Positions 1 to 8,034 of a stretch of DNA of 64,000 bases are shown here, one piece after another (the first letter of the stretch is position 1; each line of letters begins with the position of its first letter). The notes below the pieces were generated by a model. It did no database searches, was not told the origin of the DNA, and saw only the letters and a list, made by a program, of their open reading frames with translations. Origin of the DNA: Caballeronia sp. Lep1P3 (GTDB taxonomy: Bacteria; Pseudomonadota; Gammaproteobacteria; Burkholderiales; Burkholderiaceae); contig NZ_CP084266.1 in the NCBI RefSeq assembly GCF_022879595.1, positions 930,001-994,000 on the forward strand, read 5' to 3'. Made by a program: the position numbers and the translations under genes.

Positions 1-419
1 CCGCCCAGCATCGCGCGCATCATCTTCGAAACCTGCGCGACGCCGCTCATTCCCTGCGCGCCCTTCGTGCCGATGCGCTTGCCGTTCGCATCGAACTGGG
101 AGACGCCTGCGTCGGTGATGACGAACGTCGCTTTGTACGGCGTCTGAATGCGCCAGATCACGCCGCGCTCCCGGTAAAACACGATCGTGCCCGTGCTGAC
201 GAGCGGCTGCTTCATCGCCGAAAGGGTTTGCGTCTGGGTGAACTGCGCGCGCACGCCCTTCGTCTGCGCGAGCCGCGATGCCACTTGCGAGACGAGCGCC
301 GCGTTGCCGTTCGCGTTTTGATCGGGCGCCGCTGCTTGAAGCGAACCGGCGTTCGCCGCCGGCAGCAGAACGGTGAATGCGGTGAATGCGCAGAGCGCGG
401 TGCGCGCGCAACGAAGCAT
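1..419 (-). CDS. LolA-like outer-membrane lipoprotein carrier, 3' part beyond window
   Basis: Partial gene running off the left edge. From the ATG at 419 the translation gives a signal peptide (basic start MLRCARTAL, a hydrophobic stretch, then PAANAG), followed by a mature part with VRAQFTQTQTLS, VSTGTIVFYRERGVIWRI and QTPYKATFVITDAG. The F-x-Q-x-(K/T) opening and the G-x-(I/F)-x-F-x-R-x-G-x-x-W-x-I pattern are typical of LolA/COG2834 proteins, periplasmic beta-barrel-like lipid or lipoprotein carriers. The start overlaps the stop of the thioesterase gene in an ATGA, so it is translationally coupled. LolA-like proteins are standard members of aryl-polyene operons, where they are thought to help move the polyene lipid to the outer membrane. 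Only about 139 residues are visible. Confidence 0.88.
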   Translation of the reverse strand, partial: MLRCARTALCAFTAFTVLLPAANAGSLQAAAPDQNANGNAALVSQVASRLAQTKGVRAQFTQTQTLSAMKQPLVSTGTIVFYRERGVIWRIQTPYKATFVITDAGVSQFDANGKRIGTKGAQGMSGVAQVSKMMRAMLG

Positions 420-862
420 CACTGACGCGACCATACGCGCTCCAGATTGTCGAACACGATGGACGGCGACACGAACTGCAACTCCTGCGTGGCCGCATCG
501 ACGGCGACCTGAATCGTGTAGCCCCTGGTCAGCCGCTCGCCCGTCACGCAATCGACGATTTCATAGCCGATCTTCAGCCGGTTTTCGTATTCGAGCAGTT
601 CCGTGCCGACCTCGACGCGCTGGCCGTATCGCGCGGGACGCACGTATTTCAGATGTGCCTCGACGATCGGCCACACATAGCCCGATGCCAGCATTTCGCC
701 GTAGTCGTAGTCGAAGGCGCGCAGCAGCGCCGCACGACCCACTTCGAAATACTTCAGATAGTGGCCATGCCAGCACACGTTCATCGCATCGACATCGTGA
801 AACGGCACTTCGACAATCGCGCTCGCCTTGAGCGTCTTTTTCTCTTGCATCGGTTCAGCCAT
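419..862 (-). CDS. Hotdog-fold acyl-CoA/ACP thioesterase (4-hydroxybenzoyl-CoA thioesterase type)
   Basis: 147 aa, the usual size of a single-hotdog thioesterase. The N-terminal motif VPFHDVDAMNVCWHGHYLKY matches the 4HBT signature, with the catalytic Asp in D-x-D-x-M-x-x-x-x-H-x-x-Y followed by FEVGRAALLRAF. The reaction is hydrolysis of an aromatic or polyenoyl thioester. It probably acts in the cytoplasm on the aryl-polyene chain or as an editing enzyme. The start overlaps the end of the upstream GT2/acyltransferase gene by 8 nt, and an internal ATG at 850 is an alternative start. Its stop overlaps the LolA-like gene (ATGA). The function is inferred from the family and the operon. Confidence 0.88.
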   Translation of the reverse strand: MAEPMQEKKTLKASAIVEVPFHDVDAMNVCWHGHYLKYFEVGRAALLRAFDYDYGEMLASGYVWPIVEAHLKYVRPARYGQRVEVGTELLEYENRLKIGYEIVDCVTGERLTRGYTIQVAVDAATQELQFVSPSIVFDNLERVWSRQ

Positions 863-2609
863 GACGCGTGCTTTCAGTGAGAGCGGACACGGATGCCGCC
901 GTCGGTTTGCCGGGACGCGCCCAGAAGTCGAAGAAGTTGAACCATTGATAAGGCGCCTTTCGGCAATAGTGTTCGAGACGCGACGCGTAGCGTTGCGCCC
1001 ACGCCGCGATGTGACTCGCCCGTTCGCGGCGCGGCAGCACGATGCGCTCGGCGAACGGTTCGAAGTACAAGCGATAGCGGCCAGCGCGTTCCTTCAGGCA
1101 GAAGAACAGATACACGGGACAGCCGAGCGCATGCGCGAGCACATACGGGCCTTGCGCGAACGGCGCGGTCGCCCCGAGAAAGCGCGCATCCGTCGTGCGC
1201 CCCGACTCGTGCGCCGGCACGCGGTCGCCGACGATCACGAGCAGTTCGCCCGCGTCGATGCGCGCCTGCATCATCATCGACGTTTCGGGGCCGAAATCGC
1301 CAACGTGAATCAGATGCTTCGCGAAGTCGCCGTTCGCCGACGACAGCACGCTGTTGAAGCGCTTCGCGTGCTCCGTGTACACGACGGCCGTGACCTTCGC
1401 GCGGCCGTTGCGCGCCGCGAGCGCGCGCGTCATTTCGAGGTTGCCCAGGTGCGCGCCTATCACGAGCGCGCCGCGTCCGCTTTCGACGAGCGCCTCGAAA
1501 GGCGCGGCATCGTCGAACACGGCTTCTTCCGTGCCGATGCGCCCCGACCACGCCGCGAGCTTGTCCAGCCCCGACTGCGCGAAGGCGAGCATCTGCCGAT
1601 ACGCGGAACGCCAGCCGGGACGCGGCGTGCGCTCGCCGGGCGCGGCCTGTTCGAGTTGCGCGAAATAGCGGTGCGAAGCCGCACGCGCGCTGCGCCCCGT
1701 CAGCAGGAAATAGCCGACGACGGGATGCAGCCACAGCCCGGTGAAACGCATGCCGAAGAGACGGCAACTGAGCGCGAGCAACGACATGCCGAAGCGGCTC
1801 CCGCGCTCCGCGACACGCCACCAGCCGGACTCGGCGCGCGCCGCGGCAGACGTTTTGCGCGGCATCAGCTTGTGCGCGAGAAGCATGGGCGAGCGCAGCA
1901 CCATGCCGCACGCGAGCCGCGTGTGGCTCGCGCTGATGCGAACGTTGTCCCACAGCACGTCGAAGTGCGAGACGCCGTCCGTCGCATAGGTGACGCGCGT
2001 CGGAATCGAGCGGAACGCAAGCCGCCGCCAGTGAAGCCGCACGAGAATCTCGATGTCGAAGTCCATGCGCGTGCCGAGCCGTACGCTGTCGATCAGCGCG
2101 CAGGCGGCATCGAGCGGATAGAGGCGAAAGCCGCACATCGAGTCGCGGATCGTGAACGACAGCGTTTCGATCCACACCCATACGTGCGTCAGATAGCGGC
2201 CATAGAGACGCGACTTGGGCACGCTTTCGTCGTAGACCGGGCGACCGAGGATGACCGCGCCCGGCTCCGCGCGCGCCGCGTCCAGAAAGCGCGGCACATC
2301 GCTGGCGTCATGCTGGCCGTCCGCGTCGATCTGCAATGCATGCGTATAACCCGCGCGCCGCGCCGCCCGCAGGCCCGCCATCACGGCGGCGCCCTTGCCG
2401 CCGTTCACGGGCAGACGCAGGAGCGTCATCTGCTTGCGGTAGTAGCAGGCGAGCTTTGCGAGCACGGCTTGCGTCGCCGCGTCGCTGCCGTCGTCGACGA
2501 CGAATATCGGCAGCCCATGCACCGAGAGCCGCGCGAGGGTATCGCCGATTGCGTCCTTATGGTTGTAGATCGGAACGACGATGCACGCCGCGATGTCCGC
2601 ACCGCTCAT
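855..2609 (-). CDS. Fusion of GT2 glycosyltransferase and lysophospholipid-type acyltransferase
   Basis: 584 aa from the ATG at 2609, chosen because it forms an ATGA with the upstream ligase gene; a longer in-frame start at 2645 would run deep into that gene. Residues 1-235 form a GT2 domain (CIVVPIYNHKDAIG, VVDDGSD, then QIDADGQHD with the DxD). The C-terminal half, about 290-560, is an LpxL/HtrB-like acyltransferase domain with a hydrophobic stretch and the variant motif GALVIGAHLGNLEMTRAL (H-x(4)-E type). This exact fusion occurs in aryl-polyene clusters and is thought to build the glycolipid-like anchor of the pigment at the inner membrane. Which sugar and which acyl group are used cannot be told from sequence. 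Confidence 0.88.
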   Translation of the reverse strand: MSGADIAACIVVPIYNHKDAIGDTLARLSVHGLPIFVVDDGSDAATQAVLAKLACYYRKQMTLLRLPVNGGKGAAVMAGLRAARRAGYTHALQIDADGQHDASDVPRFLDAARAEPGAVILGRPVYDESVPKSRLYGRYLTHVWVWIETLSFTIRDSMCGFRLYPLDAACALIDSVRLGTRMDFDIEILVRLHWRRLAFRSIPTRVTYATDGVSHFDVLWDNVRISASHTRLACGMVLRSPMLLAHKLMPRKTSAAARAESGWWRVAERGSRFGMSLLALSCRLFGMRFTGLWLHPVVGYFLLTGRSARAASHRYFAQLEQAAPGERTPRPGWRSAYRQMLAFAQSGLDKLAAWSGRIGTEEAVFDDAAPFEALVESGRGALVIGAHLGNLEMTRALAARNGRAKVTAVVYTEHAKRFNSVLSSANGDFAKHLIHVGDFGPETSMMMQARIDAGELLVIVGDRVPAHESGRTTDARFLGATAPFAQGPYVLAHALGCPVYLFFCLKERAGRYRLYFEPFAERIVLPRRERASHIAAWAQRYASRLEHYCRKAPYQWFNFFDFWARPGKPTAASVSALTESTRHG

Positions 2610-4321
2610 GTGCGCTCCCGATAGACGATCACGCCCGACGCGCACTCACGCGCGTCGAGCCGGTAAGCGAATTGCACGCGGCGCCGTGCGGCATCGTGAG
2701 TCAGTTGCAGGGCGAGCACCGCGCCGGGCGGCACGGGCGCCATGAACTTGAGACGATCCACGCTTTCGATGTCGCGCGCGCCCGCGACGAATTCGGCCGC
2801 GAGCCGGATCGCCCAGTCGAGCTGGACGACGCCGGGAAGGATCGGCAAGCCCGGAAAGTGGCCGGCGAAATGATGGAGCGCGTGCGGCACGCGGATGTCG
2901 CAGCAGACGGTGTCGCCGTCGCGCGCTTCCGAAAGCAGCTCGAAGCCTTCCGTGCGTGCGCCGAAGGCCGCCGCGACCGCCGCGACGGGCAGCTTGCCGC
3001 GCGCATCGAACGGCAACGCGCTTCGGAAGCGCCAGTGGCGCGGCAACAGCACGACATCGAAATAGGCAGCGAGATGACGACGCAAAGCCTTCGCGAGCGA
3101 TATGCGGCCAACGGCCATGAGCGCGGCGCGGCCCTCATCGCTCAACGCGACGAGCGCGCCGATTCGCTCGCGGGAAGTGCCGGAGAGCGGCACGGCGCAC
3201 GCTTGCCTCACATACGGATGCAGTGCGAGCCGCGTTTCGACTTCCGGCAGCGAGAGGCGCTTGCCGTCGAGCTTGACGACGCGGTCGAGACGGCCTTGCA
3301 GCCGGAAGCGGCCGTCGCCGTCGAAAGCGATGGCGTCGTCGGTGCGGTGCCAGTCGTCGTGGGCGAGATGCGGCGAGCGCACTTCGAGCGCGCCGTCGTC
3401 GGCACGCCGCACTTGCACGCCGCCGACTGGACGCCACGCGGACGTTTCGCTCTGCCTGCGCCACGCGATGCCGCCCGTTTCCGTGCTGCCGTAAATCTCG
3501 ATGGGCGCGTCGCCGAACACAGCCGCGTATGCGTGCGCGGCATCCGCCGCCAGCGGTCCGCCCGACGAGAAGAACGCGCGCGGCGCGGGCGCGAGCGCTG
3601 CAAAGCCGGGCAATTCCGTCCAGCGCGCGAGCTGCGCCGGCGACGACACCATCGCGGCCGCGCCGCATTGCGCGATGCGCGCCTGAACCTGCTGCGGTTC
3701 GACGCACAGCGCGCGGTCGAACGCGCGGCCCGCGGCGAGCGGCCACAGCACGCGAAAGAGCAGCCCGTAGATATGTCGATGCGGCACGCTCGCGAGGATC
3801 GTCGCGTCGCCGATCAGCGCGCCCCATTCGCGTTCGAGCGTGCGCACTTCGGCATCGAACTGGGCGAGCGTCTTGTGCACCGGCTTGGGCGCGCCGCTGC
3901 TGCCCGATGTGTGAAGCGTGAGCGGCGCGTGGGGATCGATGGCGAGTGCAAGTACGGCGGGCGCGGCGGGCGCACCCGCGCTGGCGCGTGCGGCCACGTC
4001 CGCGTCGGTCAGCACGGCATCGTAGGCACCCGAAAGATCGGCCAGATAGCCAGGCGCGGAACTCGCGGGAACCACAGGCTCGAAGCCGCATGCAAGGACG
4101 GCAAAGAGCGCGCATGCGAAGTCGAACGGATCGTCGATGCAAAGCGCGTAGCGACGCGCCTTTCCTTCGCGCAAGTCGAGCGCGAGCGAGAGGACGCGTG
4201 CGCGAAACGCGGCGTGCGTGATGATCGCGTCCGTTCCACTCGCCGACAGGTGGCGGTCGTCGCGGCAGACGGGCGTTTCGACATCGCGCGGTTCTGAAAG
4301 CAGTTGGTGCAGCGCGATCAT
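2606..4321 (-). CDS. AMP-dependent acyl-ACP/CoA ligase fused to a C-terminal FabA/FabZ-like dehydratase domain
   Basis: 571 aa from the ATG at 4321 (ATGA overlap with the membrane-protein gene). Residues 1-440 are an ANL-superfamily ligase: LTLHTSGSSGAPKPVHKTLA is the P-loop-like A3 motif, EIYGSTETGG the A5 motif, HRTDDAIAFDGDGRF the A7 motif, and RLDRVVKLDGKRLSLPEVE the hinge region. The last ~120 residues carry VPHALHHFAGHFPGLPILPG, the FabA/FabZ hotdog dehydratase motif with the active-site His and H-F-P-G-x-P-x-x-P-G. In aryl-polyene synthesis the ligase loads the aromatic starter onto an ACP, and a dehydratase makes the double bonds after each ketoreduction. The fusion places start and dehydration steps on one chain. 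In some relatives these are separate genes. Confidence 0.92.
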   Translation of the reverse strand: MIALHQLLSEPRDVETPVCRDDRHLSASGTDAIITHAAFRARVLSLALDLREGKARRYALCIDDPFDFACALFAVLACGFEPVVPASSAPGYLADLSGAYDAVLTDADVAARASAGAPAAPAVLALAIDPHAPLTLHTSGSSGAPKPVHKTLAQFDAEVRTLEREWGALIGDATILASVPHRHIYGLLFRVLWPLAAGRAFDRALCVEPQQVQARIAQCGAAAMVSSPAQLARWTELPGFAALAPAPRAFFSSGGPLAADAAHAYAAVFGDAPIEIYGSTETGGIAWRRQSETSAWRPVGGVQVRRADDGALEVRSPHLAHDDWHRTDDAIAFDGDGRFRLQGRLDRVVKLDGKRLSLPEVETRLALHPYVRQACAVPLSGTSRERIGALVALSDEGRAALMAVGRISLAKALRRHLAAYFDVVLLPRHWRFRSALPFDARGKLPVAAVAAAFGARTEGFELLSEARDGDTVCCDIRVPHALHHFAGHFPGLPILPGVVQLDWAIRLAAEFVAGARDIESVDRLKFMAPVPPGAVLALQLTHDAARRRVQFAYRLDARECASGVIVYRERT

Positions 4322-4980
4322 GACGTCTCCGCCCGCCGCGCACGCGGCAGGATCACGAGATAGCGCCACGCGATTTCGCCGGTGAGCAGTGCGCCGATCA
4401 GCGCATACGCGATCGCGCCGTTGTACAGCGACCATGCTTCGCGCGGCCAGTCGAGCGCGGTGTGAAGCGAGAACAGACCGTTCGCCGCGAAGAACGCGCA
4501 CCAGATTTGCGTGACGCGGCGCGTGTGACGCACTGCCGGCTCGCTGAGGTTCGGCGTGCGGATGCGCGCGAACTTCTCCACCATCGACGGACCGCGCACG
4601 AGCGTCGCGCCGAACGCGATTAGCAAGCCGAGGTTCACGAGAACGGGATAAATGCGTAGAAGACGCTCGCTGTCGGTCCACACGATGGCGGCCGACGCCG
4701 CGCTCAGCATGAACGCGACGGTCCAATCGACGAGCGTGAGCTTGCGAAGCGACGTACCCACCACGCCGGTGCCCACGCAACGCTGCAGCCAGATGAGCGC
4801 GAACAGCAGGCAGCCGACATAGCGCGGCGCGTTCCAGTACCAGCCGCACAGAATGGCGGCGGGATACGCGAGCTTGAACACGACGCCGAGCGCGAGCCGG
4901 GCCCACTTCGGCCCGCGCGCATCGGCCGCGTCCGATGCCGTCTGCGCGCCGTCCGGGATTCGAGCGGTCCGCTGCTGCAT
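4318..4980 (-). CDS. COG4648-type inner-membrane protein of the aryl-polyene operon
   Basis: 220 aa. About five hydrophobic segments can be seen (for example LALGVVFKLAYPAAILCGWYW, VAFMLSAASAAIVW, YPVLVNLGLLIAFGATLV and IWCAFFAANGLFSLHTALDW), so it is a polytopic inner-membrane protein. The motif VRGPSMVEKFARIR followed by LSEPAVRHTRRVTQIWC is characteristic of the small predicted membrane proteins found in aryl-polyene and related type II FAS-like clusters. It lies between the ligase/dehydratase gene (ATGA overlap) and an ACP gene, whose stop touches its start at 4980. No enzymatic role is established. It may hold the assembly complex at the membrane. Confidence 0.82.
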   Translation of the reverse strand: MQQRTARIPDGAQTASDAADARGPKWARLALGVVFKLAYPAAILCGWYWNAPRYVGCLLFALIWLQRCVGTGVVGTSLRKLTLVDWTVAFMLSAASAAIVWTDSERLLRIYPVLVNLGLLIAFGATLVRGPSMVEKFARIRTPNLSEPAVRHTRRVTQIWCAFFAANGLFSLHTALDWPREAWSLYNGAIAYALIGALLTGEIAWRYLVILPRARRAETS

Positions 4981-5237
4981 CAGTCCTGCGCTGCGAGCAG
5001 CGACTCGACGGCGGCAATGACGTCGCCCACCGTGCGGACCGACTTGAATTCCTCCGGCTTGATGCGGCGGCCCGTCATGTCCTGCAGCTTGATCGCGAGA
5101 TCGACCGCATCGATGCTGTCGAGATCGAGCTCTTCGAACAGATGCGCCTCGGGCGTCACGCGCTCGGGCGCAATGCCGAAGTTGTCTTCGAAGATGGCGC
5201 GAATGCGTTCAAGGATTTCGATATCGGTCACGGTCAT
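4980..5237 (-). CDS. Acyl carrier protein (second of pair)
   Basis: 85 aa, standard ACP length. The phosphopantetheine site is in ELDLDSIDAVDLAIKLQ, with Ser in the D-S-(I/L) motif at the start of helix 2, and the rest is acidic with short helices. The gene overlaps the preceding ACP gene by 4 nt. Two ACPs next to each other are usual in aryl-polyene clusters, one thought to take the starter and one the growing chain. It works in the cytoplasm with the ligase, ketosynthases and dehydratase. Which role this ACP has cannot be assigned from sequence. Confidence 0.92.
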   Translation of the reverse strand: MTVTDIEILERIRAIFEDNFGIAPERVTPEAHLFEELDLDSIDAVDLAIKLQDMTGRRIKPEEFKSVRTVGDVIAAVESLLAAQD

Positions 5238-5533
5238 TCCCCTTTCTGTGCAGTGTCGCCCGATGCGCGCGCAAGCTCGCGCTGGCTCGCGACCAGCGCG
5301 GCGAGCGTATCGATCGAACGGAAGTGCTCTCGCGTGCGCTCGTCGTTGGCCGCGATCGTCAGTTGATAGTGTTTGCGCAGCACGATGCCGATCTCGAGCG
5401 CGTCGATGGAATCGAGACCGACGCCGTCGGTGGAAAAGAGCGGCGCATCGTCGTCGATATCGGCGGGCGTCAGGTCTTCGAGATCGAGGGCTTCGATCAG
5501 AAGCTGTTTGATTTCAAGCTTTAAGGAATCCAT
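5234..5533 (-). CDS. Acyl carrier protein (first of pair)
   Basis: 99 aa. The phosphopantetheine attachment motif is GVGLDSIDALEIGIVL, preceded by the helix-1 region DSLKLEIKQLLIEALDLEDL and an acidic loop. It is slightly longer than the second ACP because of a C-terminal tail (RELARASGDTAQKGE). It overlaps the downstream ACP by 4 nt, and its start lies inside the end of the acyltransferase gene, indicating coupled translation. Confidence 0.92.
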   Translation of the reverse strand: MDSLKLEIKQLLIEALDLEDLTPADIDDDAPLFSTDGVGLDSIDALEIGIVLRKHYQLTIAANDERTREHFRSIDTLAALVASQRELARASGDTAQKGE

Positions 5534-6305
5534 GGTCGATCAGGTGCTGGGTAATGTGGGCTTCGAGCGCGTGAGTCAAGGTGCGCGCGGCGAGCGCGGG
5601 CGGATCGCCGGCAGCGGCGAGCGTGTCGGCGCCGACCGCGTCGAGGACGTTCACGCGCATGTGAAATGCGCGTTCGGGTATGTCGTGCCAGCGCATGCCT
5701 TTCGTGAAAACCGGGGGATCGCAGTTCATGAGCACGGGCAGGATCGGCGCGCCGGATTGCAACGCCATGTGCGCGAAGCCGCGCGAAAAGGCATGCAGCC
5801 GGTCGCGCGCGGGACTGCGCGTGCCTTCGGGGAAGATGATCATCGTGTAGCCGCGCGCCAGTTGCCGCGCGCCGGCATCGACAAGCTCGACGGGGTCCGC
5901 ATTGCTCACGTATTCCGCCGCCCGCATGACGCCCCAGAAGAACGGATTGCCCCAATGCGCGCTTTTCACGACGCAGCATGCGCGTGGCGTGAGCGACAGC
6001 AGCACCATGACGTCGAGCCAGGTCGGGTGATTGGCGACGACGATGGCCGCGCGCTTCGACTTGCGATCGAGCGCATCGGCGCCGCGCACGTCGAGCTTCA
6101 TCACGCGCACGGCGACGAGCACGGCGACGAGCGCGCGAAAGAACGCATGAATGATCGCGGCGATGATGCGCTGCTTCGACGCGCCATGCGGCCAGAGCCA
6201 CGCGAGCGGAAACACGATCAGCGAAAAGCCCAGCCCGCAGATGCCGAATGCGGTGAACGCAAGGGCCGTCGCGATGAAGCGCCAGTAACGATCAAGCGCC
6301 TTCAT
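5514..6305 (-). CDS. 1-acyl-glycerol-3-phosphate-type acyltransferase (PlsC/LPLAT family)
   Basis: 263 aa. The N-terminus has a strong membrane segment (FIATALAFTAFGICGLGFSLIVF). The acyltransferase block I is VVANHPTWLDVMVLLSL (H-x(4)-D), and block III is IIFPEGTRSPARDRLHAF (F-P-E-G-T-R-S). These are the hallmark PlsC motifs. It probably transfers the finished acyl or polyenoyl chain to a lipid acceptor at the cytoplasmic face of the inner membrane. It overlaps the ketosynthase-like gene by 14 nt and the ACP by 20 nt. LPLAT proteins of this type are standard in aryl-polyene operons. Confidence 0.9.
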   Translation of the reverse strand: MKALDRYWRFIATALAFTAFGICGLGFSLIVFPLAWLWPHGASKQRIIAAIIHAFFRALVAVLVAVRVMKLDVRGADALDRKSKRAAIVVANHPTWLDVMVLLSLTPRACCVVKSAHWGNPFFWGVMRAAEYVSNADPVELVDAGARQLARGYTMIIFPEGTRSPARDRLHAFSRGFAHMALQSGAPILPVLMNCDPPVFTKGMRWHDIPERAFHMRVNVLDAVGADTLAAAGDPPALAARTLTHALEAHITQHLIDHGFLKA

Positions 6306-6987
6306 GCCATCTCCACTGCCACGTCGATGCCGAGCCGCGCCATTCGGACGGCGCTTTCGCGTCGAGGCACTGCCGTATCGCCTCGCTCTGAGTCGCGGAC
6401 GGCGCGGCGAGCGTGTCTTCGACCGCTGCGAGGGCCGAGCGCGCGCATTCGAGCCGCCCTGTGCACGCGTGCGCGTCGAGCAGGATCGCGAGCGCGCCGC
6501 CCTCCACTTCCTCTTCTATCGCTCCGTAGGCGGCATCGGCGGGCTCGTCGGCATAGACGAGCAAAACGGGAGTCGAAGCGTCCGTCGCGTATTGCGCGTG
6601 GGCTTCGAGCAACGCGTAGCCGAGCGTCTCTGCACCCGCCGACACCGCGCTCGCCGGCGCGCGGTCGCCGCGCGCAATGCCGAATACGCCCGTCACTGCG
6701 TTGAGGACCGAAAGGCTGAAGGCAGTCGGCGAAACGGCTGCGTTCGCGTCGATGTCGTGAAGGATGTCGGTCGTGCGGCGCAGTTCGCCGTGCCGTGACG
6801 CGAAGATGAGGCGCACGGCGGGCAGCGTCGCGGCGCAGTCGTGCGCGACCTTGAGCGCGATGCGCGACAGCGCGCTGAGCCGGCGCCGCGTCATCGGTTC
6901 GATGAATCCGATATCGGGAGCGACGGCTGCGACCGCAGGCCAGAATGACCAGCGAGCAACCGGAATGGACCAATGCAGATCGGACAT
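6292..6987 (-). CDS. Beta-ketoacyl synthase-like protein (short, PF13723 type; likely non-catalytic)
   Basis: 231 aa, about half a normal ketosynthase. Residues 60-150 contain LIFASRHGELRRTTDILHDI, VSPTAFSLSVLNAVTGVFGIARG and a thiolase-like SAVSAGAETLGYALLEA. The region that would hold the nucleophile reads SAGAE rather than the usual active-site Cys. This matches the short 'ketoacyl-synt_2' proteins of aryl-polyene clusters, regarded as chain-length-factor-like partners of full ketosynthases. It is the first visible gene of the operon. The full ketosynthases, ketoreductase and exporter would be expected downstream of the window's left edge. Confidence 0.84.
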   Translation of the reverse strand: MSDLHWSIPVARWSFWPAVAAVAPDIGFIEPMTRRRLSALSRIALKVAHDCAATLPAVRLIFASRHGELRRTTDILHDIDANAAVSPTAFSLSVLNAVTGVFGIARGDRAPASAVSAGAETLGYALLEAHAQYATDASTPVLLVYADEPADAAYGAIEEEVEGGALAILLDAHACTGRLECARSALAAVEDTLAAPSATQSEAIRQCLDAKAPSEWRGSASTWQWRWHEGA

Positions 6988-7438
6988 ATCGCTTGTTCGC
7001 GCTTTTTAACTATCGACACCTTGGACGGACAACGGACGACCGCACGACGAGACGTGCCCGGTCCGGCGGTGGCCCACCGATACTTTTCTTAATGGAGAAG
7101 TGAACCGTCGGATTAACGGCACGAAGCGGCAACTATTTAGCGAAACCGCGAACGAGGCTGACGGCTCGCGCAGCGGTTCCGGTCGGCCGGGGGCGAATCA
7201 TACCGACCTTACAGCCGACAACAGAAGAAAATTGTGCCGGTTACGCGCGTTCGTCTCATCGACGCGACGCGCACGCGCCGGCTTGCACCGCGTCTGCGCC
7301 GAACGCGTCACGCGCGATGGCCGACGAAGAAGGCAAACGGATCTTCAAGCGCCCTACCCGAACCGCAGAGCACGAAAATAAAATCGCCCTCGCGGGCTTG
7401 CATGCGCCGGACGCGGTCTCTATAATGCGCGGCTTCAC
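6988..7438. other. Intergenic region upstream of the aryl-polyene operon and tRNA
   Basis: About 450 bases with no convincing gene. It must hold the promoter of the minus-strand aryl-polyene genes starting at 6987 and the plus-strand promoter of tRNA-Val. A plausible plus-strand -10-like TATAAT-type element lies at about 7421-7427 (ctataatg), roughly 12 bases before the tRNA. Short ORFs here have no recognisable protein character. Confidence 0.5.
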
Positions 7439-7515
7439 AGGCTCGTAGCTCAGCTGGTTAGAGCACCACCTTGACATGGTGGGGGTCGTTGGTTCGAGTC
7501 CAATCGAGCCTACCA
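7439..7515 (+). tRNA. tRNA-Val (anticodon GAC)
   Basis: A complete cloverleaf can be drawn: acceptor stem AGGCTCG (7439-7445) pairs with CGAGCCT (7505-7511); D stem GCTC/GAGC; anticodon stem CCACC/GGTGG around the loop TTGACAT, giving anticodon GAC (Val); T arm GTTGG-TTCGAGT-CCAAT. Discriminator A at 7512 and an encoded CCA at 7513-7515. Length is 77 nt. No duplicated tRNA 3' end or integrase is seen nearby, so it is not in use as an integration site in this window. Confidence 0.97.
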
Positions 7516-7531
7516 ACGCATAGCATCAAAC

Positions 7532-7568
7532 AAAACGCCGCGATTCATCATCGCGGCGTTTTGCTTTT
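7532..7568 (+). terminator. Rho-independent terminator after tRNA-Val
   Basis: Inverted repeat AACGCCGCGA (7534-7543) / TCGCGGCGTT (7551-7560) with a 7-nt loop, followed by TTGCTTTT. It sits 17 bases after the tRNA 3' end and fits as its terminator. Confidence 0.88.
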
Positions 7569-7610
7569 CTGCTTCATCGGCGCATCCGGCAAGCGCGTCT
7601 CGTGCGAACG

Positions 7611-7829
7611 CTAATCCCACATGTTCCGAAACGCCACGGCGGCGATCACCGGTACGGTGAGGACGAGCGGAATCGCGAAGTACGGCACTTCCAGATCCAC
7701 TTCCCAGCTATAAATCAGCCAACCCACGCCGATCGCGAGCGTCACGATGCCGACCAATGCCGAAAGAACATTGAGCGAGCGCGTCGACACGCGCCTGCGA
7801 GGCGTTTCCTTGCTTGAAGTAGGTTCCAT
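7611..7829 (-). CDS. Small two-TM membrane protein, function unknown
   Basis: 72 aa from the ATG at 7829; in-frame ATG at 7838 and GTG at 7844 are also possible, and none has a clear Shine-Dalgarno. A basic N-terminal stretch (KETPRRRVSTRSLN) is followed by two hydrophobic segments (VLSALVGIVTLAIGVGWLIYSW and FAIPLVLTVPVIAAVAF), so it is probably a small inner-membrane protein with both ends in the cytoplasm. It has no recognisable family motif. It stands alone between the tRNA terminator and the TonB receptor gene. Confidence 0.6.
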   Translation of the reverse strand: MEPTSSKETPRRRVSTRSLNVLSALVGIVTLAIGVGWLIYSWEVDLEVPYFAIPLVLTVPVIAAVAFRNMWD

Positions 7830-8034
7830 GATCGGCATGTGCACGCAAGCGCGAGGAATGTATGTTTGATTTTATACCGTCGAACCGGTGCTTGCGGTCG
7901 CACATTGGCAAGCTCAATCCGCGCCGATTGATAACGATTTCATGATTCACCAAGACGACGCCGCCGGACGAATACGTCGGCCGGCGGCGTTTGCACTGCA
8001 ATCAATCCGGCTCGGAGAGCGCCGGAAACGACGA

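Noticed and set aside
7439..7515. tRNA-Val as an integration site for a genomic island
   Set aside because: No repeated tRNA 3' end, no integrase adjacent, and the flanking genes look like ordinary backbone.
7256..7516. 86-codon minus-strand ORF over tRNA-Val
   Set aside because: It runs through the tRNA gene and resembles the common tRNA-derived false proteins (VGSIGLEPTTPTMSRWC).
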